Below, one piece after another: positions 45,746 to 56,964 of a DNA stretch of 64,000 bases. The stretch is from assembly GCF_000516985.1 (NCBI RefSeq), contig NW_006917096.1, positions 1,473,606 through 1,537,605 of the forward strand, written 5' to 3'. The notes beneath the pieces are model-generated. The model was not told the DNA's origin and searched no databases. It saw only the letters and a list, made by a program, of their open reading frames with translations. The position numbers were made by a program, and so were the translations under genes. This DNA is from Pestalotiopsis fici W106-1. Taxonomy: Eukaryota > Ascomycota > Sordariomycetes > Amphisphaeriales > Sporocadaceae. The number at the start of each line of letters is the position of its first letter. Position 1 is the stretch's first letter.

Positions 45746-46907
45746 TCAAGCATCCGGGATTCCCATGAATTTTCTATAAGTCGAGCGATGCGCTTCTAGG
45801 AACAAGAATGTACAAATAGTTTGTCTGAGAGGTGGAACACAGTTAGCTGCCATGTCTTTTTTGTTTTTCCCTGCATGTAAAATCAGGTACAAGGTTTGAG
45901 GTTGTTTGACTTACGGTCCCAACCTTAAGAAGCTCGGCACCCAGCCCTTGAACATCCACTTGACGCCTTCTTGCGCCGTGATGTCGCGCAGCAGCGCAAC
46001 CATGCTTTGACCTTTACCACTGGCGCTCATGACGCGGCTCTTGATCACGTCGACGGGGCTGCAGACGGTGGTGGCGACGAAGCCGGCCATGAAGCTGGCG
46101 GTGAAGTGGGTGGTGGTGGTGTCGCCGAGGGGGGTATACTGCAGCAGGGCGGCCTTGATGGTGTCGTAGGAAGCAAGCTGGCTGGCGTTCATGAGAGCGG
46201 CGCGCACGCTGTTGGGCCAGACGCCACGGAACCACGACTTGGGGCCTTCCTCGCGCAGCATTCGCAGCATGCCGTCGAGGCCGTGCTTGTAGTGGCGGCG
46301 CTGCTCGGGGGCGAGGGCGCGGTCCTGCTGCATGCGCACATTGGTCACATCAGCGGCGTTGCCTGAGATGCCTCCCAAAAAGCCCGAGAAGCACGACAGC
46401 CCAATCAGAAGCGGCAGCGAGGGCTTCTCGCCCTCGGGGGTGAACCGCCGCTTCAGGTCCTCGTAGACGCCGAAGCGCACCGTGCTGTACGTCATCTGCC
46501 GCAGGAGTGAGGCAGAGAGCCCAGAGTACAGTCCCAGTATGCCCTCGTTTCGAACAATATAGCCAAAGGTGCCGACCATGGTGCTGGGGGCATTTCCGGA
46601 GCGCAATTGAAGACGAACCTTGACTACACGGTGGAGACTTCAGTCAGCAGAGTATTCACGGGACATGGTATCATGTTAGCATTATTGCAGGGAATAATGA
46701 CGTACCCAAATCAAGAGGATGTGTCACGCAGGCGGCGAAACTGCTTGCCGAACCACCAAACCAGAAAGGATAGTGTATTTGCTTGGGGAGAGGCTTCTTC
46801 TGACGTTTCGGCTTCACGGCCGCGAGGTTCTCGGAGGCGGGCCCGGCGGCCGGCTGTTCTTGTGTTGCGACAGCCATCTTGTTGGTCATGCAGACGGTCG
46901 GTTGCAT
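45746..46907 (-). CDS. DIC1: Mitochondrial dicarboxylate carrier (Dic1-like)
   Basis: Three exons (46907-46706, 46623-45915, 45824-45746; introns 82 and 90 bp) encode 329 residues. The three carrier repeats show HPLDLVKVRLQL (completed by the first splice join), NAADVTNVRMQQD and SPVDVIKSRVMS. The unusual second motif, with Asn in place of the usual Pro, is what I recall from yeast Dic1. The end LRLGPQTICTFLFLEAHR is created by the last splice join and is the usual terminus. The protein exchanges malate or succinate for phosphate across the inner membrane. The N-terminus is extended by about 40 residues before the first helix; starts at Met7 or Met11 are also possible. A divergent promoter region separates it from mitochondrial PheRS. 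Confidence 0.94.
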
Positions 46908-47763
46908 GCCCTTCGCGGGGAGGAGAGAATAAGGAGGACGGGCAAAGAGGCTCGCGATAGGTGCCGCGGCTCTCGGCTAGCAATTCGAACTTCTAGTATT
47001 GGTTGCCCTGGTGGAACATTATTTCTAGGTGTTTTTTTCCACGTCAATTCCTCGGGTCTTGCGCTCCTAGCTGGTCCTCGAAGTAATCGAAGGTAAAACT
47101 TGTACAGAGTAGGTATAAGCAGTAATAATAGCACAAATGAGGTACAAGTGAGCAATCGAGGAATCTAGGAGTATAGTGCCAAGGGAATAATGTAGCAATT
47201 GAGAAAGAGAGAACTCGAGACTATGTAATCGCAATTAGAGGTGAGCACGATTCCTCGGGAGAACCGGTCGTAGTTTTTCGTGCGGTTCTCCCGAATCAGC
47301 TGCGGTAGCGGTTCGGGAGATAAGCGGCCAGAGGTAAAAGACAAGAGAGAGCATTTGATCCACTTTATCCTTCGGCCGATGGGCTTGTATTTGGAGAGAG
47401 AAACGACGGGGGCCATGGGATCAACCCCCGCGCGTCATAGTGCAGGCTTTTTAGTGCATTGACTGTCACTGGTCAGTGTCGTCAGTGGTGACTCCAGTGA
47501 CGGCCAGTGGTGGCATTTTAGTGGTATTCAGCTTGCAAATGCGACAATGCAGGGCCCCATGATTGGCCGCAGAAGGGGTCTAGTCCGATGTCGTCAGGGT
47601 CCTTGGTTCACCCGACGCGCGACGCGGCTCCGAGCTCCTGGGCCCAGTTGATGCAGTAACATGCCATTACGCTGCAAGCCTCAAAAACTTTTTGGTCGTC
47701 CTGCGACGAGGTAGAACAACGACGACATACCACCGCGCTCGAGTTCGCCGACGTGCCCTCGAA
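46908..47763. promoter_or_regulatory. Divergent promoter region, dicarboxylate carrier / mitochondrial PheRS
   Basis: This 856-bp stretch lies between two divergent nuclear genes for mitochondrial proteins. It holds a 12-bp inverted repeat (47255-47294) and a CAGTG-rich stretch at about 47470-47510. Shared regulation is plausible but unproven. Confidence 0.55.
47255..47294. repeat. 12-bp perfect inverted repeat plus a related third copy
   Basis: TCGGGAGAACCG at 47255-47266 is the exact reverse complement of CGGTTCTCCCGA at 47283-47294. A similar CGGTTCGGGAGA starts near 47309. It may be a regulatory palindrome. Confidence 0.75.
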
Positions 47764-49324
47764 ATGTGGTCGACTCGACTCAATGCGGCCTATGGCTGTG
47801 CGAGAAGGGTTTCTCTGCAAAATCAGACATGCTGGAGTGGTGCACTGGGGCAGAGGATAGCTCAGCGTGGCTTGTCTTCTGGTCAGTGCCAATGCCATGC
47901 TCAAGAGGCGTGATCCAAGCAAGCTTCAAAAGAAGGCCACTAACACACCTCCAGCTTCCCCCCGAGCAACACCACAACAACCCAAGACGAACTCTTCGTC
48001 TATAGAGATTAATGGAAAGGAATATAAAACAGACAAGTGGTTCAACACGCCACCAAATATCTTGTCCAATGTGCCCCGACGCCTGCACCTTCAGAAAGAC
48101 CACCCGGTCTACATAACCCGCCAAATTATCGAATCTGTCTTCCCTTCCCCAACCTACAAATACCACAATACCTTCGATCCAGTTGTTAGTACTCTCCAAA
48201 ACTTTGATTCTCTCGGTTTCCCGTCCGACCACCCTGGTCGCGCAAAGTCGGACACGTACTACATCAACGAGTCTACACTGCTTCGAACACACACCTCGGC
48301 GCATCAGGCCGATGTCTTTCGCGCAAACCTGTCGCCCGGCTACCTCATCAGCGCCGATGTCTATCGTCGAGATGAGGTTGACAGGAGCCACTATCCTGTG
48401 TTCCACCAGATGGAAGGCGCCCGGAGCTGGGATCGCGGCTCTGCCGCTAGTGCATCCGGAGACATCTCCCAGCTCATTTGGTCGGATGTAGAAAAATTGC
48501 CGAAGCACAGCATGAAGGTCGAGGACCCCAACCCGCCCTACCATCCCGAGCGCAACCCCCTGCAGTCTGGACATCATTCACCCGACGAGGCCGAGGCCAT
48601 TGGTGCTCATCTGAAGCGCTCGTTAGAGCTCATGGTCGTCGAGATCTTTAGCCGTGCCGCCCAGGCTGCCAAGAAGGCCGACCCCAACTTTGTGGATGAG
48701 CCTCTGAGAGTCAGATGGGTGGAAGCATACTTTCCTTTCACAAGTCCCTCTTGGGAGCTTGAGGTATACTATGCTGGCGACTGGCTCGAGGTTTTGGGTT
48801 GTGGTGTCGTGAAGCAAGACCTCTATATCAACGCTGGCGTGCCCAGCCAGCTTGGATGGGCGTTTGGCATTGGTTTGGAGCGGATAGCAATGCTGCTGTT
48901 CCAGATTCCTGACATCCGGCTCTTCTGGTCGCAGGACAATCGTTTCTTGAACCAATTCACTGGCGTCTCAGACAACCTCGAATCACTGAGGCGCTTCGTG
49001 CCCTTCTCCAAATACCCCGGCTGCCCCAAGGACGTGTCATTCTGGCTCAAGTCAACTTCATCTGCCGGCGGTAATGTCAAGGCTAACGCTCATGACTTTC
49101 ACGAGAACGACGTCATGGAAATCGTCCGCAGCATCTGCGGTGACACTGTAGAAGACGTCAAGCGTATCGATGATTTCACTCACCCAAAGACTGGCAGGCG
49201 CAGCTTGTGTTATAGGATCAACTATCGCAGCCTCGAGCGTACCTTGACCAACCAAGAGACCAACGAGATGCACGACAAGGTCACTCAGGCTCTAGTCGAG
49301 AAATTAGGCGTTGAGCTCCGGTAA
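47764..49324 (+). CDS. MSF1: Mitochondrial phenylalanyl-tRNA synthetase (Msf1)
   Basis: Two exons (47764-47881 and 47955-49324) encode 495 residues. The first exon starts MWSTRLNAAYGCARRVSLQN, an Arg-rich presequence without acidic residues. It joins over a 73-bp intron with a CACTAAC branch and CCAG acceptor. The class II catalytic core has HPVYITRQIIE, NESTLLRTHTSAHQADV (motif 2 region), DVYRRDEVDRSHYPVFHQME and GWAFGIGLERIAMLLFQIPD (motif 3). From about 395 the C-terminus is the FDX-ACB anticodon-binding domain (PKDVSFWL, then RIDDFTHPKTGRRSLCYRI). It is the monomeric mitochondrial enzyme that charges tRNA-Phe. An ATG at 47897 would start without a presequence, so the spliced start is preferred. 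Confidence 0.93.
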
Positions 49325-50644
49325 ACGACACTTTTAGATTCCGGCCATGGAAGTGGCTTGGACTTTGCTTGTATAGAGACCCTCTACCTGTACCAATATA
49401 TGTAAGTTTAATAGTACATCCAACGAAGAGACAATCTATCTTGTCTCTACTTTATTTGGTCTCGGGAAAAAGAGACCGAGCTGTGGGCTAGAGTTTGACG
49501 GCAAAGACCACTGAGTGTTTGCCTCTACGATCATCGAGCTGGCAATGATCTTGATCTCTCCATTCCAAGTGAGCAAGCGATACTTTTTGTGTTCTATCTG
49601 GAGAAGAACATCATGCTGCACGTTATAAGGAGCACCTTTTCGACGTTCGTATACTTGTAAAGGTAATACGATCATCTCGCAGCTCTGACGGCCACTACCG
49701 CCAAGTACCGCTATGCATCAAAGAATTTCGATCTTGTTGCTGGATCATTATAAATCAATTACACACGAATTACTGCCTAGGTCCTCGGTCCGTGGCGTTG
49801 GCAGCTATTACCAGGCCCCGAGGGTCTGCCGATGGGTTCGCGGCCAAGGAAGGACCACACCCGTAGGCCCGCAGATTAAGGGCCGGGGGAAGTCCTCGGT
49901 CACATTGCATGATTATCGAAATTGTACGCTGCCTGGTCTCGTTCTCAGATCCAGTTCGAAACTTGCTCCTGGCGGTGGAATCTGGAATGAAACACACATT
50001 GGCGTTCATCAGGTTGTGCAAATGGCCAAAATCTGCTATGAAAATTTCCTGTCAGCTTGCAACTCACAGCAGCCGGTGACAACTTATGTTTGGATGGTGT
50101 ACAACGTACACCTGCATTGTGCATATGCGGCAGAGAAAGACTATGCGACACTACTTCCAACGTACGCTCGTAGATGGGCAATAATCGAGATGATATGCGT
50201 GTCCGACCAGGGTCTCATGCAGGCGGGTGATATGGTGAGCGCTACAGGTTCTAAGCCGTCTTACACTCCAAGATGAGGATTCTTCCCCGAGTAGGTATCC
50301 CGTAATATTCGATCTATACGCTCAAAAATAAGAGAAACCGCACTCCGCCGATTCATCACAGAGGGGCTTCTCCAACTGAGCAATGTCAGTTTGTGGAGTA
50401 GCAATTCACTCGTGTGCCCAATCCTGTTGTGACTATAGCAAACCATTGCGGAAATTTCTGATATGCATTGTGGTCTCGTGTGTTGATCACTGCCAGAATA
50501 CTTGGCTTGCCACCATCAATCTCACTCGCTCATCAATGGCCCAAGTATTTATCCGTCACTGTGGTAATCTCTTTATATTCTCAACTGTAACTCACAGATT
50601 TCAGAACCGCAATTTCTCATGAACCTCCAGTCGTAAAGCACAGG
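49325..50644. other. Intergenic region upstream of the P450
   Basis: It contains the 3' UTR of the synthetase and the P450 promoter. There are short frames only, with no recognisable gene or RNA. Confidence 0.45.
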
Positions 50645-52466
50645 ATGGACGCGGTCCTTACGGTTAGAGGGACTTTGGTCCTAGGCGTCATTGTTGTAGC
50701 TTTGTTCGCGACATTCAATTTTCTTCGACCTAAACCGCTCCCCGGCATTCCATATAATCGCGATGCGGCTGCAAAACTATTTGGTGATGTCCCGGAGATG
50801 ATGGGATATGTCATGCGTACCAAGCGCATCTTTGTAAGGGATCACTTCCAGTCATCATGGTTGGAGTAGATCCAATCGGCCCAAATCATTGACAAGATGA
50901 CACTGACACTATGGCTGCACATTTTATAGTGTTGGCTCACATCGCTCACAACACGCCACCAGAGCCCGATTGTGCAGGCCTTCATCAAGCCCGGCGGGCT
51001 CCCCTGGGTGATCGTGACGGACCCCTTTGAAAGTCAGGATATCCTGCTGCGCCGGGGCAAGGAGTTTGACCGTAGCGAGTTCTTTGAGGAGCTCATTGGC
51101 GGGATCCTGCCAGAGCAGCATATCCAGTTCATCTCCACCGACGCGCGGTTCAAGAATAGCCGCAACCTCATCAACCACTTGATGGCACCCACCTTTATCA
51201 GCGAGATCAGCGCGCCCGATGTGTACAAATCAGTGAATACACTGCTCAAGTTGTGGCACCTCAAGAGCAAGCTGGCAAATGGTCATCCCTTCTCGGCTCA
51301 TCACGACATAACCTTTGAGGCACTCGACTCCATCTTTGCCTCTTCTTTTGGTCTGGAAGAGTCTGAGAGCAACACCATACAACGTATCCAGGCCTTGGAG
51401 AGATGGAAGCCTAGGATCCCAGATCACGTAGATGAGCCGGTGGGATTTCCAGAAGGAAGTGTTCCAGAAATCTTCTCTGCCATTCTCACGCTGTCAAACT
51501 CGGTTAGTACTGGAGCTGTCTCCAGCTCCAGTACTAACCTCGTGGGTCATGCGCAAGTTTCCTTACATGAGGAAAGCCGAAGCCGTCAAAGATCAATACA
51601 TTCGAAACAATGTAGATGAGTATGTGCAGCTCATCAGCGAGGGTGACACCAAACCCAAGAGCGCGTTGCACTCGGTCCTGCTGCGCGAGCGCGACGTGGC
51701 GGCCAAGGAGGGCCGCGAGCCCGAGTACCGCAAGCGGGCGATTGCCGACGAGTTCTTTGGCTTCATGATGGCGGGGCACGACACGACGGCGACGGCCATG
51801 GCCTGGGGGATCAAGCTCATGACGGACCACCCGGCCGCCCAGGCGCGCCTCCGCGACGAGCTCCGCGCTGCCCTGCCCCTGGCGGCGCGGGAGCAGCGCC
51901 GCCCGACCTATGCCGAGATCACCAAGGCGCCGGTTCCTTACCTCGATGCCGTGGTGGACGAGGTGCTGCGCCATGCCAATACTATTGCCTTTGTCGTGCG
52001 CCAGGCCCAGCAGGACAGCACCGTGCTGGGTCGCCACATTCCCAGGGGCACCAATGTCTTTCTCATGGCCAACGGGCCGGGGTACCTGGAGCCCAACATG
52101 CCCGTCCAGGACGACATGCGCAGCCCTGGGGCTCGGCGGACAATGACAAAGTCTTCTCTCACGGGAGCCTGGGACGATGAGAGCATCAGTGCGTTTCGTC
52201 CCGAGCGCTGGCTCCAGAGGGAGCCCGACACGGGCGCCGAAGTGTACAACTCTCAGGCCGGTCCCAGCTTGGCCTTTGGCCTGGGGCTGCGCGGTTGCTT
52301 TGGCAAGAGGCTTGCGCTACAGGCCCTCAGAATTCACTTTGGTCTGATTTTCTGGGAATTTGAGCTGCTGTCGACGCCAGGGGCATTGGGCGGATACGAG
52401 GCCGTGCAGAGGTTTGCGAGGGAGCCCACGCAGTGCTACGTTCGCTTGAAGGCAGTTAGCTTGTAG
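50645..52466 (+). CDS. Cytochrome P450 monooxygenase (membrane-anchored)
   Basis: The proposed exons are 50645-50833, 50930-51502 and 51558-52466 (introns 96 and 55 bp), giving 556 residues. Residues 1-28 form an N-terminal membrane anchor. The I-helix has AGHDTT at 326-331, the K-helix has E389-x-x-R392, FRPERW follows, and the heme loop FGLGLRGCFG has the ligand Cys501. This is a class II microsomal P450 that takes electrons from NADPH-P450 reductase; I cannot name its subfamily or substrate. The second intron has good signals (GTTAGT, CTAAC, CAAG) but lies in a 17-bp-arm hairpin. Read unspliced with one base added, the same bases would encode a P450-like stretch, SPAPVLTSWVMRKFP. So this is either a true intron or a one-base frameshift. 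No neighbouring biosynthetic genes are evident. Confidence 0.88.
51502..51539. repeat. Perfect 17-bp-arm hairpin in P450 intron 2
   Basis: GGTTAGTACTGGAGCTG (51502-51518) and CAGCTCCAGTACTAACC (51523-51539) are exact reverse complements with a TCTC loop. The left arm contains the 5' splice site and the right arm contains the CTAAC branch site, so in RNA the two signals would pair with each other. Confidence 0.95.
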
Positions 52467-55055
52467 CAACCCTTTTTTCCCCCTCCCGTGTATCCTCCCG
52501 TGTGCGCATAATCTCTTTCAATATCTAATTAGAAATGATATCATATGTTTTTGGACGGGTGATTAAAAAATGCCATGTTTTCCTGGTACAGGTTGGATCT
52601 TGTGATCCCCTTGACCGTCTTTTAAAGCGTTGTAGAAAACGGTGATCGACAACAAGTGGATCAAAGTGTGCAGGCGACGATCATATGTACACAGTAGAGG
52701 CAGAGAGAACCTGCAGCCATAATTAAGACATGGAAACTTGGACCGCAAAGTCAACTTGAAGTCACCGTCTTGGGCAGTGGCTAGTATATCGAGTGATCAA
52801 TGTTTGTTAGTATAGGCTGACAGCATCACCCTTTGCGGTCCGCTGCCCAGCAACATGATCCAGCCTCCCTAAAGGATTCATGGCTGACAGCAAGGCATAT
52901 GAACCACCAGTTGCCAGAGGAGCAGGGCAGATCTTTGCCCAGCTTGTTGGAGCAGGGGGGATGGAAAAATGGCCAAACTAGTAAGCAATATCCCCGCAAC
53001 GGCGAGCCGAGCACACAACGACCTATTGGCTGCGGATTGCCGAATGGGGAAGGCGACCTAACAGTGTGCAGAGCCCTATAGGTTAGGCTTATCGTATGGA
53101 GACGGATTGCGTGGCCGACAGTTGGCTTTTGGGCTGGTAATAATACGGAGCACAGGTGCATAGGGCGAATAGACAGCATAATAATGAGTGTGTATGCTTC
53201 TTTATGCCAGGGGGTTAGTATGATGAGAAGCATCCGCAACTGCACATGTGTACTGATTCATCAAGACTGGCTGCATCTTGTTCCGGAGTATCATCTTCAC
53301 TACTGCATCGAGTGGCAGTGGTTATCCGTCACAGAAGACTTGGGATGTCTTGTCAAGGTTTGAGGCGCTGCTTCTCTAAAACGAGTGGAGCTGGCACATT
53401 CGTTTGCAAAATTCGCACCCAATTCCCCAAGGTAAGCTAGGACGGAAGGAAGGGTACATGTAACCACTTGTGCGCACTATTGCCTTTGGGATTGCCGTAG
53501 GTTATTGATTCGCAAGCGACCTCAGGCTTGGAAGAAGGCTGTGTTGAAGGGGAAAAGAGAAGAGTCATGCCAAAAACTACTTCAGCCGCCACTCAGGTGC
53601 AATCTCATTCCTAGGGAGACAAGGGAGGCATTTACTTGTCGTTGCAGCGCTGATAATGCGAGAGCTGGTATGGATTGGTCTGGATCTCTTCAGATGGAAT
53701 GCCGACCAGTGGTTCCGGCCCAGTTGGTCAGATAGGTCTAGGTGAAGTGTATGTGTGTGTGTGTGGTGTCTGTCTGCTGTCTCGGAGAGATCCAGTGTCG
53801 TACAGTAGCGAGGGCGATCCGGGCCTGTGGGGGGGCAAAGAGAGGCCAACGAGGCTGTGCACATGCGAGTCAAGAGTACGAGCAAAAAAACGTGGTAGTA
53901 ATTCGCCGACGAGGGATTTGTTGAGTGAAGCGGTTAATGAGGAGAAATGCTATCCACTTAAAAAAGAGGAAACTCTTGAGATGCAACTAAGTAAGTAACC
54001 TTGAAATTCGCATATTGTCATTCGTGGGTTGTCTCCATCCTTTGCTTTTTGGCTGCCGTGATTCAGTCTTGAAACCTACACGCTGTCCATGGCGTTTAGA
54101 GTCGTCGGAGGTAGCCAGTTGCCAGTTGTAGGTACAGTTGGGAGCACGTACAGGTAATTACCAAGCCGGGATCGTTGGCGCGGGGCACCCGGAAACCCCA
54201 CCACCGGTACCTACCTTACCTTCAGTACCACGAAACAATTTGTGGCTGGTCCCTGATTCGTGTCGATGAAATCCGGCAATTCCATATTTTCATAATCCGT
54301 CACGATATGATCACTGAACCGCAGCAATCGGACTACCGTCAGCAGGGCTCGCATTCCAAGCAATGTGCTCGCATTCTCTCGGATAGCAAGGACTGAAATG
54401 GCTTGGTCGTGACATCAAACGGAATGAGCCAAGCCAGGCGGATGACCAAATTCGCAGCAAAAAAACTTTGTCGCTGCGCCTGCCACTGGTGGCAAGTGAC
54501 ATTGGCCAAGGCAGGGCCTTTAGAGTTAATCGTTGGAATAAAGCCGGGCCCCCGTGTGAGCATGGAGATTGAATTGCTAGTTAGTGCCACTTGTGAGGAC
54601 GTCAGCCGGCAGTGAAGTTTGATTACCTTGACAACCGAGTGCGCCGGACATGCTGATGAGTCTGTCCGCAATTACAGAATTTTCTGTTTCTTAATCACTG
54701 AATTTGCAAGTAGTACGTATTGCCACAACGTCATTTAGTGCTCGTGTCCTCTAAACACATGCATGGTATAGGGATCTTCTACAATCGATACAATAGTTTA
54801 ATCTCGTATATCTGGTGGACTGTTCACACAGACGGGAAGGGGGGGGAAAAAAAACGAGGATCATGGTGCACACATAGATCGTAGAGTACCCGCAGCTGCG
54901 TAAGAGTCGGATGGCTTTGCGAGAGGACTGATCATGGTTGACAAAGCCTCAACGCCTCTATCTATCCCCGCAAGATGTAGCGTGGATACATGAACTTTAG
55001 CGTTCTGGTATGCCTGCATGTCAAACCAAGATACACGTGTAATGTAGTTTACACG

Positions 55056-55432
55056 TACAGAGGTAAATTTCAAAAGTTTAAGTCATGGTCCGTGCACACT
55101 CTACAGTAGGATAACGGCTTTTAGTACAACGACACACAGTACGCAGTACTTCTGATCTAACCCTAACCCTAAGAAATTTTTCGTTAATATTCGGATTTAA
55201 AGAGCCAAGATAATAGAATAAAGCATATAAATTCCAGAAGCATACTTAGTTCACCTTATTTGACCTCCTGTATATGGCCTATTGTGCAACTAATCAATCG
55301 GGTAGGCACAGTCAAGTATGGTATAGAAGCAAACCGAAGTAAATCGTACAGTGCTCCAGTGACAGCTTGGGTATCGGCGCACATGAGAAGATGCACGGAC
55401 CATGACTTAAACTTTTGAAATTTACCTCTGTA
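55056..55432. mobile_element. 377-bp MITE-like/foldback element with 41-bp perfect inverted repeats
   Basis: The arms at 55056-55096 and 55392-55432 are exact reverse complements over 41 bp, beginning TACAGAGGTAAATTTC. They are separated by 295 bp that encode nothing. Partial similarity continues just outside the arms (TACAC on both sides), so a TA-type target site is possible but not clear. Size and structure fit a non-autonomous DNA transposon or foldback element. No transposase-like end known to me matches, and the nearby Tc1 relic has different ends. Confidence 0.6.
55157..55172. repeat. Short telomere-like motif
   Basis: CTAACCCTAACCCTAA is two and two-thirds units of the fungal telomere repeat (TTAGGG on the other strand), inside the inverted-repeat element. 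Confidence 0.85.
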
Positions 55433-56178
55433 TACTGTGTAGTATAGACAGATGGATCCCTGGCAGTATCAGATATTCCATGGAGGCTGGACCTGTGTTG
55501 ATCGAGGAGGGCCATGGCCAAATCGTGGCAATCTCATAGCACTGCGACTGCAAGGTACGATACGACAGAGGGTACACTAGCGGTCGCAGCAATCCACCTA
55601 AACTACCTGTACTGTGGGGTGGGGGTGCACCACAGGAAACAAGAACTCAGGTGGGGATTTCAGTTGCGGTGGCATGCCGAAGTGACTGCCCACAGCCTCC
55701 CCCTGGTCTGCTCGAGGCCTATCTGTTTGGCTTAGCGGCGGCGCCTGTTTGGTTTCGATTTGCCCTGGCCCAGCTTGGGTGGCTTGCAGCACACATGCAC
55801 TGGATCCAAATCGTGCATTGGCACGGCTTAGCGCTGGACTCTGGTTGCTTCCATCTGCTTGTCTCCCTCCGCGCAGCCACACTGCTCTTCCATTACATAT
55901 AGACGTCGAGCACACCACCAGACTTGCATTCGAATTCTCTTTCAGACAACACCGAAAAACAACTCATCTCTACAGAGAAGACTCGAAACAAGGCATATAG
56001 TCCTTACTCATTAATACGACTATCTCCGTCGACAAGAATCAGTACTCTCAAGCTTCTTCGGCAATCAGACTTTACAAGATCTTGTAACTGCAGCGGTCAA
56101 CAAACCCCTGCCTTCGACTTGAATCGAAAACGACTCTTTATTTCCCACAACCTACACACACACACACACTCAACAGAC

Positions 56179-56964
56179 ATGTCGACATCCCCGACGACCT
56201 CTCTGCCCTCGCGGCCCGTTTCCAGCCGTTCGAGCCGCGCATCCTCGCGTGCTTCGCTCAAGCTCGATCTCTCCAACTTGCCACCACTCTCACAACCCGT
56301 CACACCGACAAACACTCTCCTGATCACCAACCTTAACGATCTCGAGATCTTTCGACCTGACAATCTTCAAACTATCAAGGACCTCATCTGCCAGACTGCC
56401 CCTGTAAACTCTTGGTCGCCACTCAAGTCCTTCCGGCGCATCGTGTGCTCCTTTGCCGATGAGCAGGCGGCGATCAAGGTGCGATCGATTTGGGATGGCG
56501 AGGCCATCATGGGCGAGCGCTGCCGTGTCTACTTTGGCCAGCACACGCCACTCAACCTGAACCAAGACCAGCACCTGGCGCTTCCCGATGCTGGTAAGCT
56601 CTTCTTCATCAGCCCTCCCCCGTCGCCACCCTGTGGCTGGGAGATGCGCCTCGAGGATGCGCCCAACAAGCTGGTCCACGCTGAGGACCTGGCTGATGCG
56701 CTGGCCAAGCTGCACCACCGCAATGTGCCATCCATTGACTCTCCCATCTCACCGATTGAGGGCGCCTCGGCGACAACCAGGAGTCGCAGCAGCACTCTTA
56801 TTTTCCGGCCAGATGAGCCTACCAAGGGCAGCCCTGCACTTCCCTGCATTGCCGTTGATGACATGACGGATTCGCCGATAGATATGGACGTCAGCCCTCT
56901 CGGCACGGAGAAGCCGATCCTGGCACATACTGCAAGACCGCCAGTGGAGCTCATGGAGATGTAA
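56179..56964 (+). CDS. RCN1: Calcipressin (RCAN/Rcn1), calcineurin regulator
   Basis: A single exon of 261 residues. After a Ser/Arg-rich N-terminus comes an RRM-like domain (TLLITNLNDLEIFRPDNLQ, then SFRRIVCSFADEQAA and CRVYFGQH). The family hallmark FFISPPPSPP is at 142-151; its serines are phosphorylation sites in relatives. Near the C-terminus, PCIAVDD resembles the PxIxIT calcineurin-docking motif. Calcipressins bind the phosphatase calcineurin and tune calcium signalling. The frame stays open for 85 codons upstream but has no ATG, so the ATG at 56179 is the best start. Confidence 0.95.
   Translation: MSTSPTTSLPSRPVSSRSSRASSRASLKLDLSNLPPLSQPVTPTNTLLITNLNDLEIFRPDNLQTIKDLICQTAPVNSWSPLKSFRRIVCSFADEQAAIKVRSIWDGEAIMGERCRVYFGQHTPLNLNQDQHLALPDAGKLFFISPPPSPPCGWEMRLEDAPNKLVHAEDLADALAKLHHRNVPSIDSPISPIEGASATTRSRSSTLIFRPDEPTKGSPALPCIAVDDMTDSPIDMDVSPLGTEKPILAHTARPPVELMEM

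Larger units (their letters stand above)
52467..56178. other. 3.7-kb gene-free region
   Basis: No ORF has a recognisable domain. It contains a G8-A8 run at 54839-54854, the inverted-repeat element at 55056-55432 and the calcipressin promoter and leader, which is CA-rich just before the start (56155-56170). Confidence 0.45.

Noticed and set aside
47867..47899. Unspliced start of mitochondrial PheRS at or near 47897
   Set aside because: It lacks a targeting sequence; splicing from 47764 gives a clear presequence and uses perfect intron signals.
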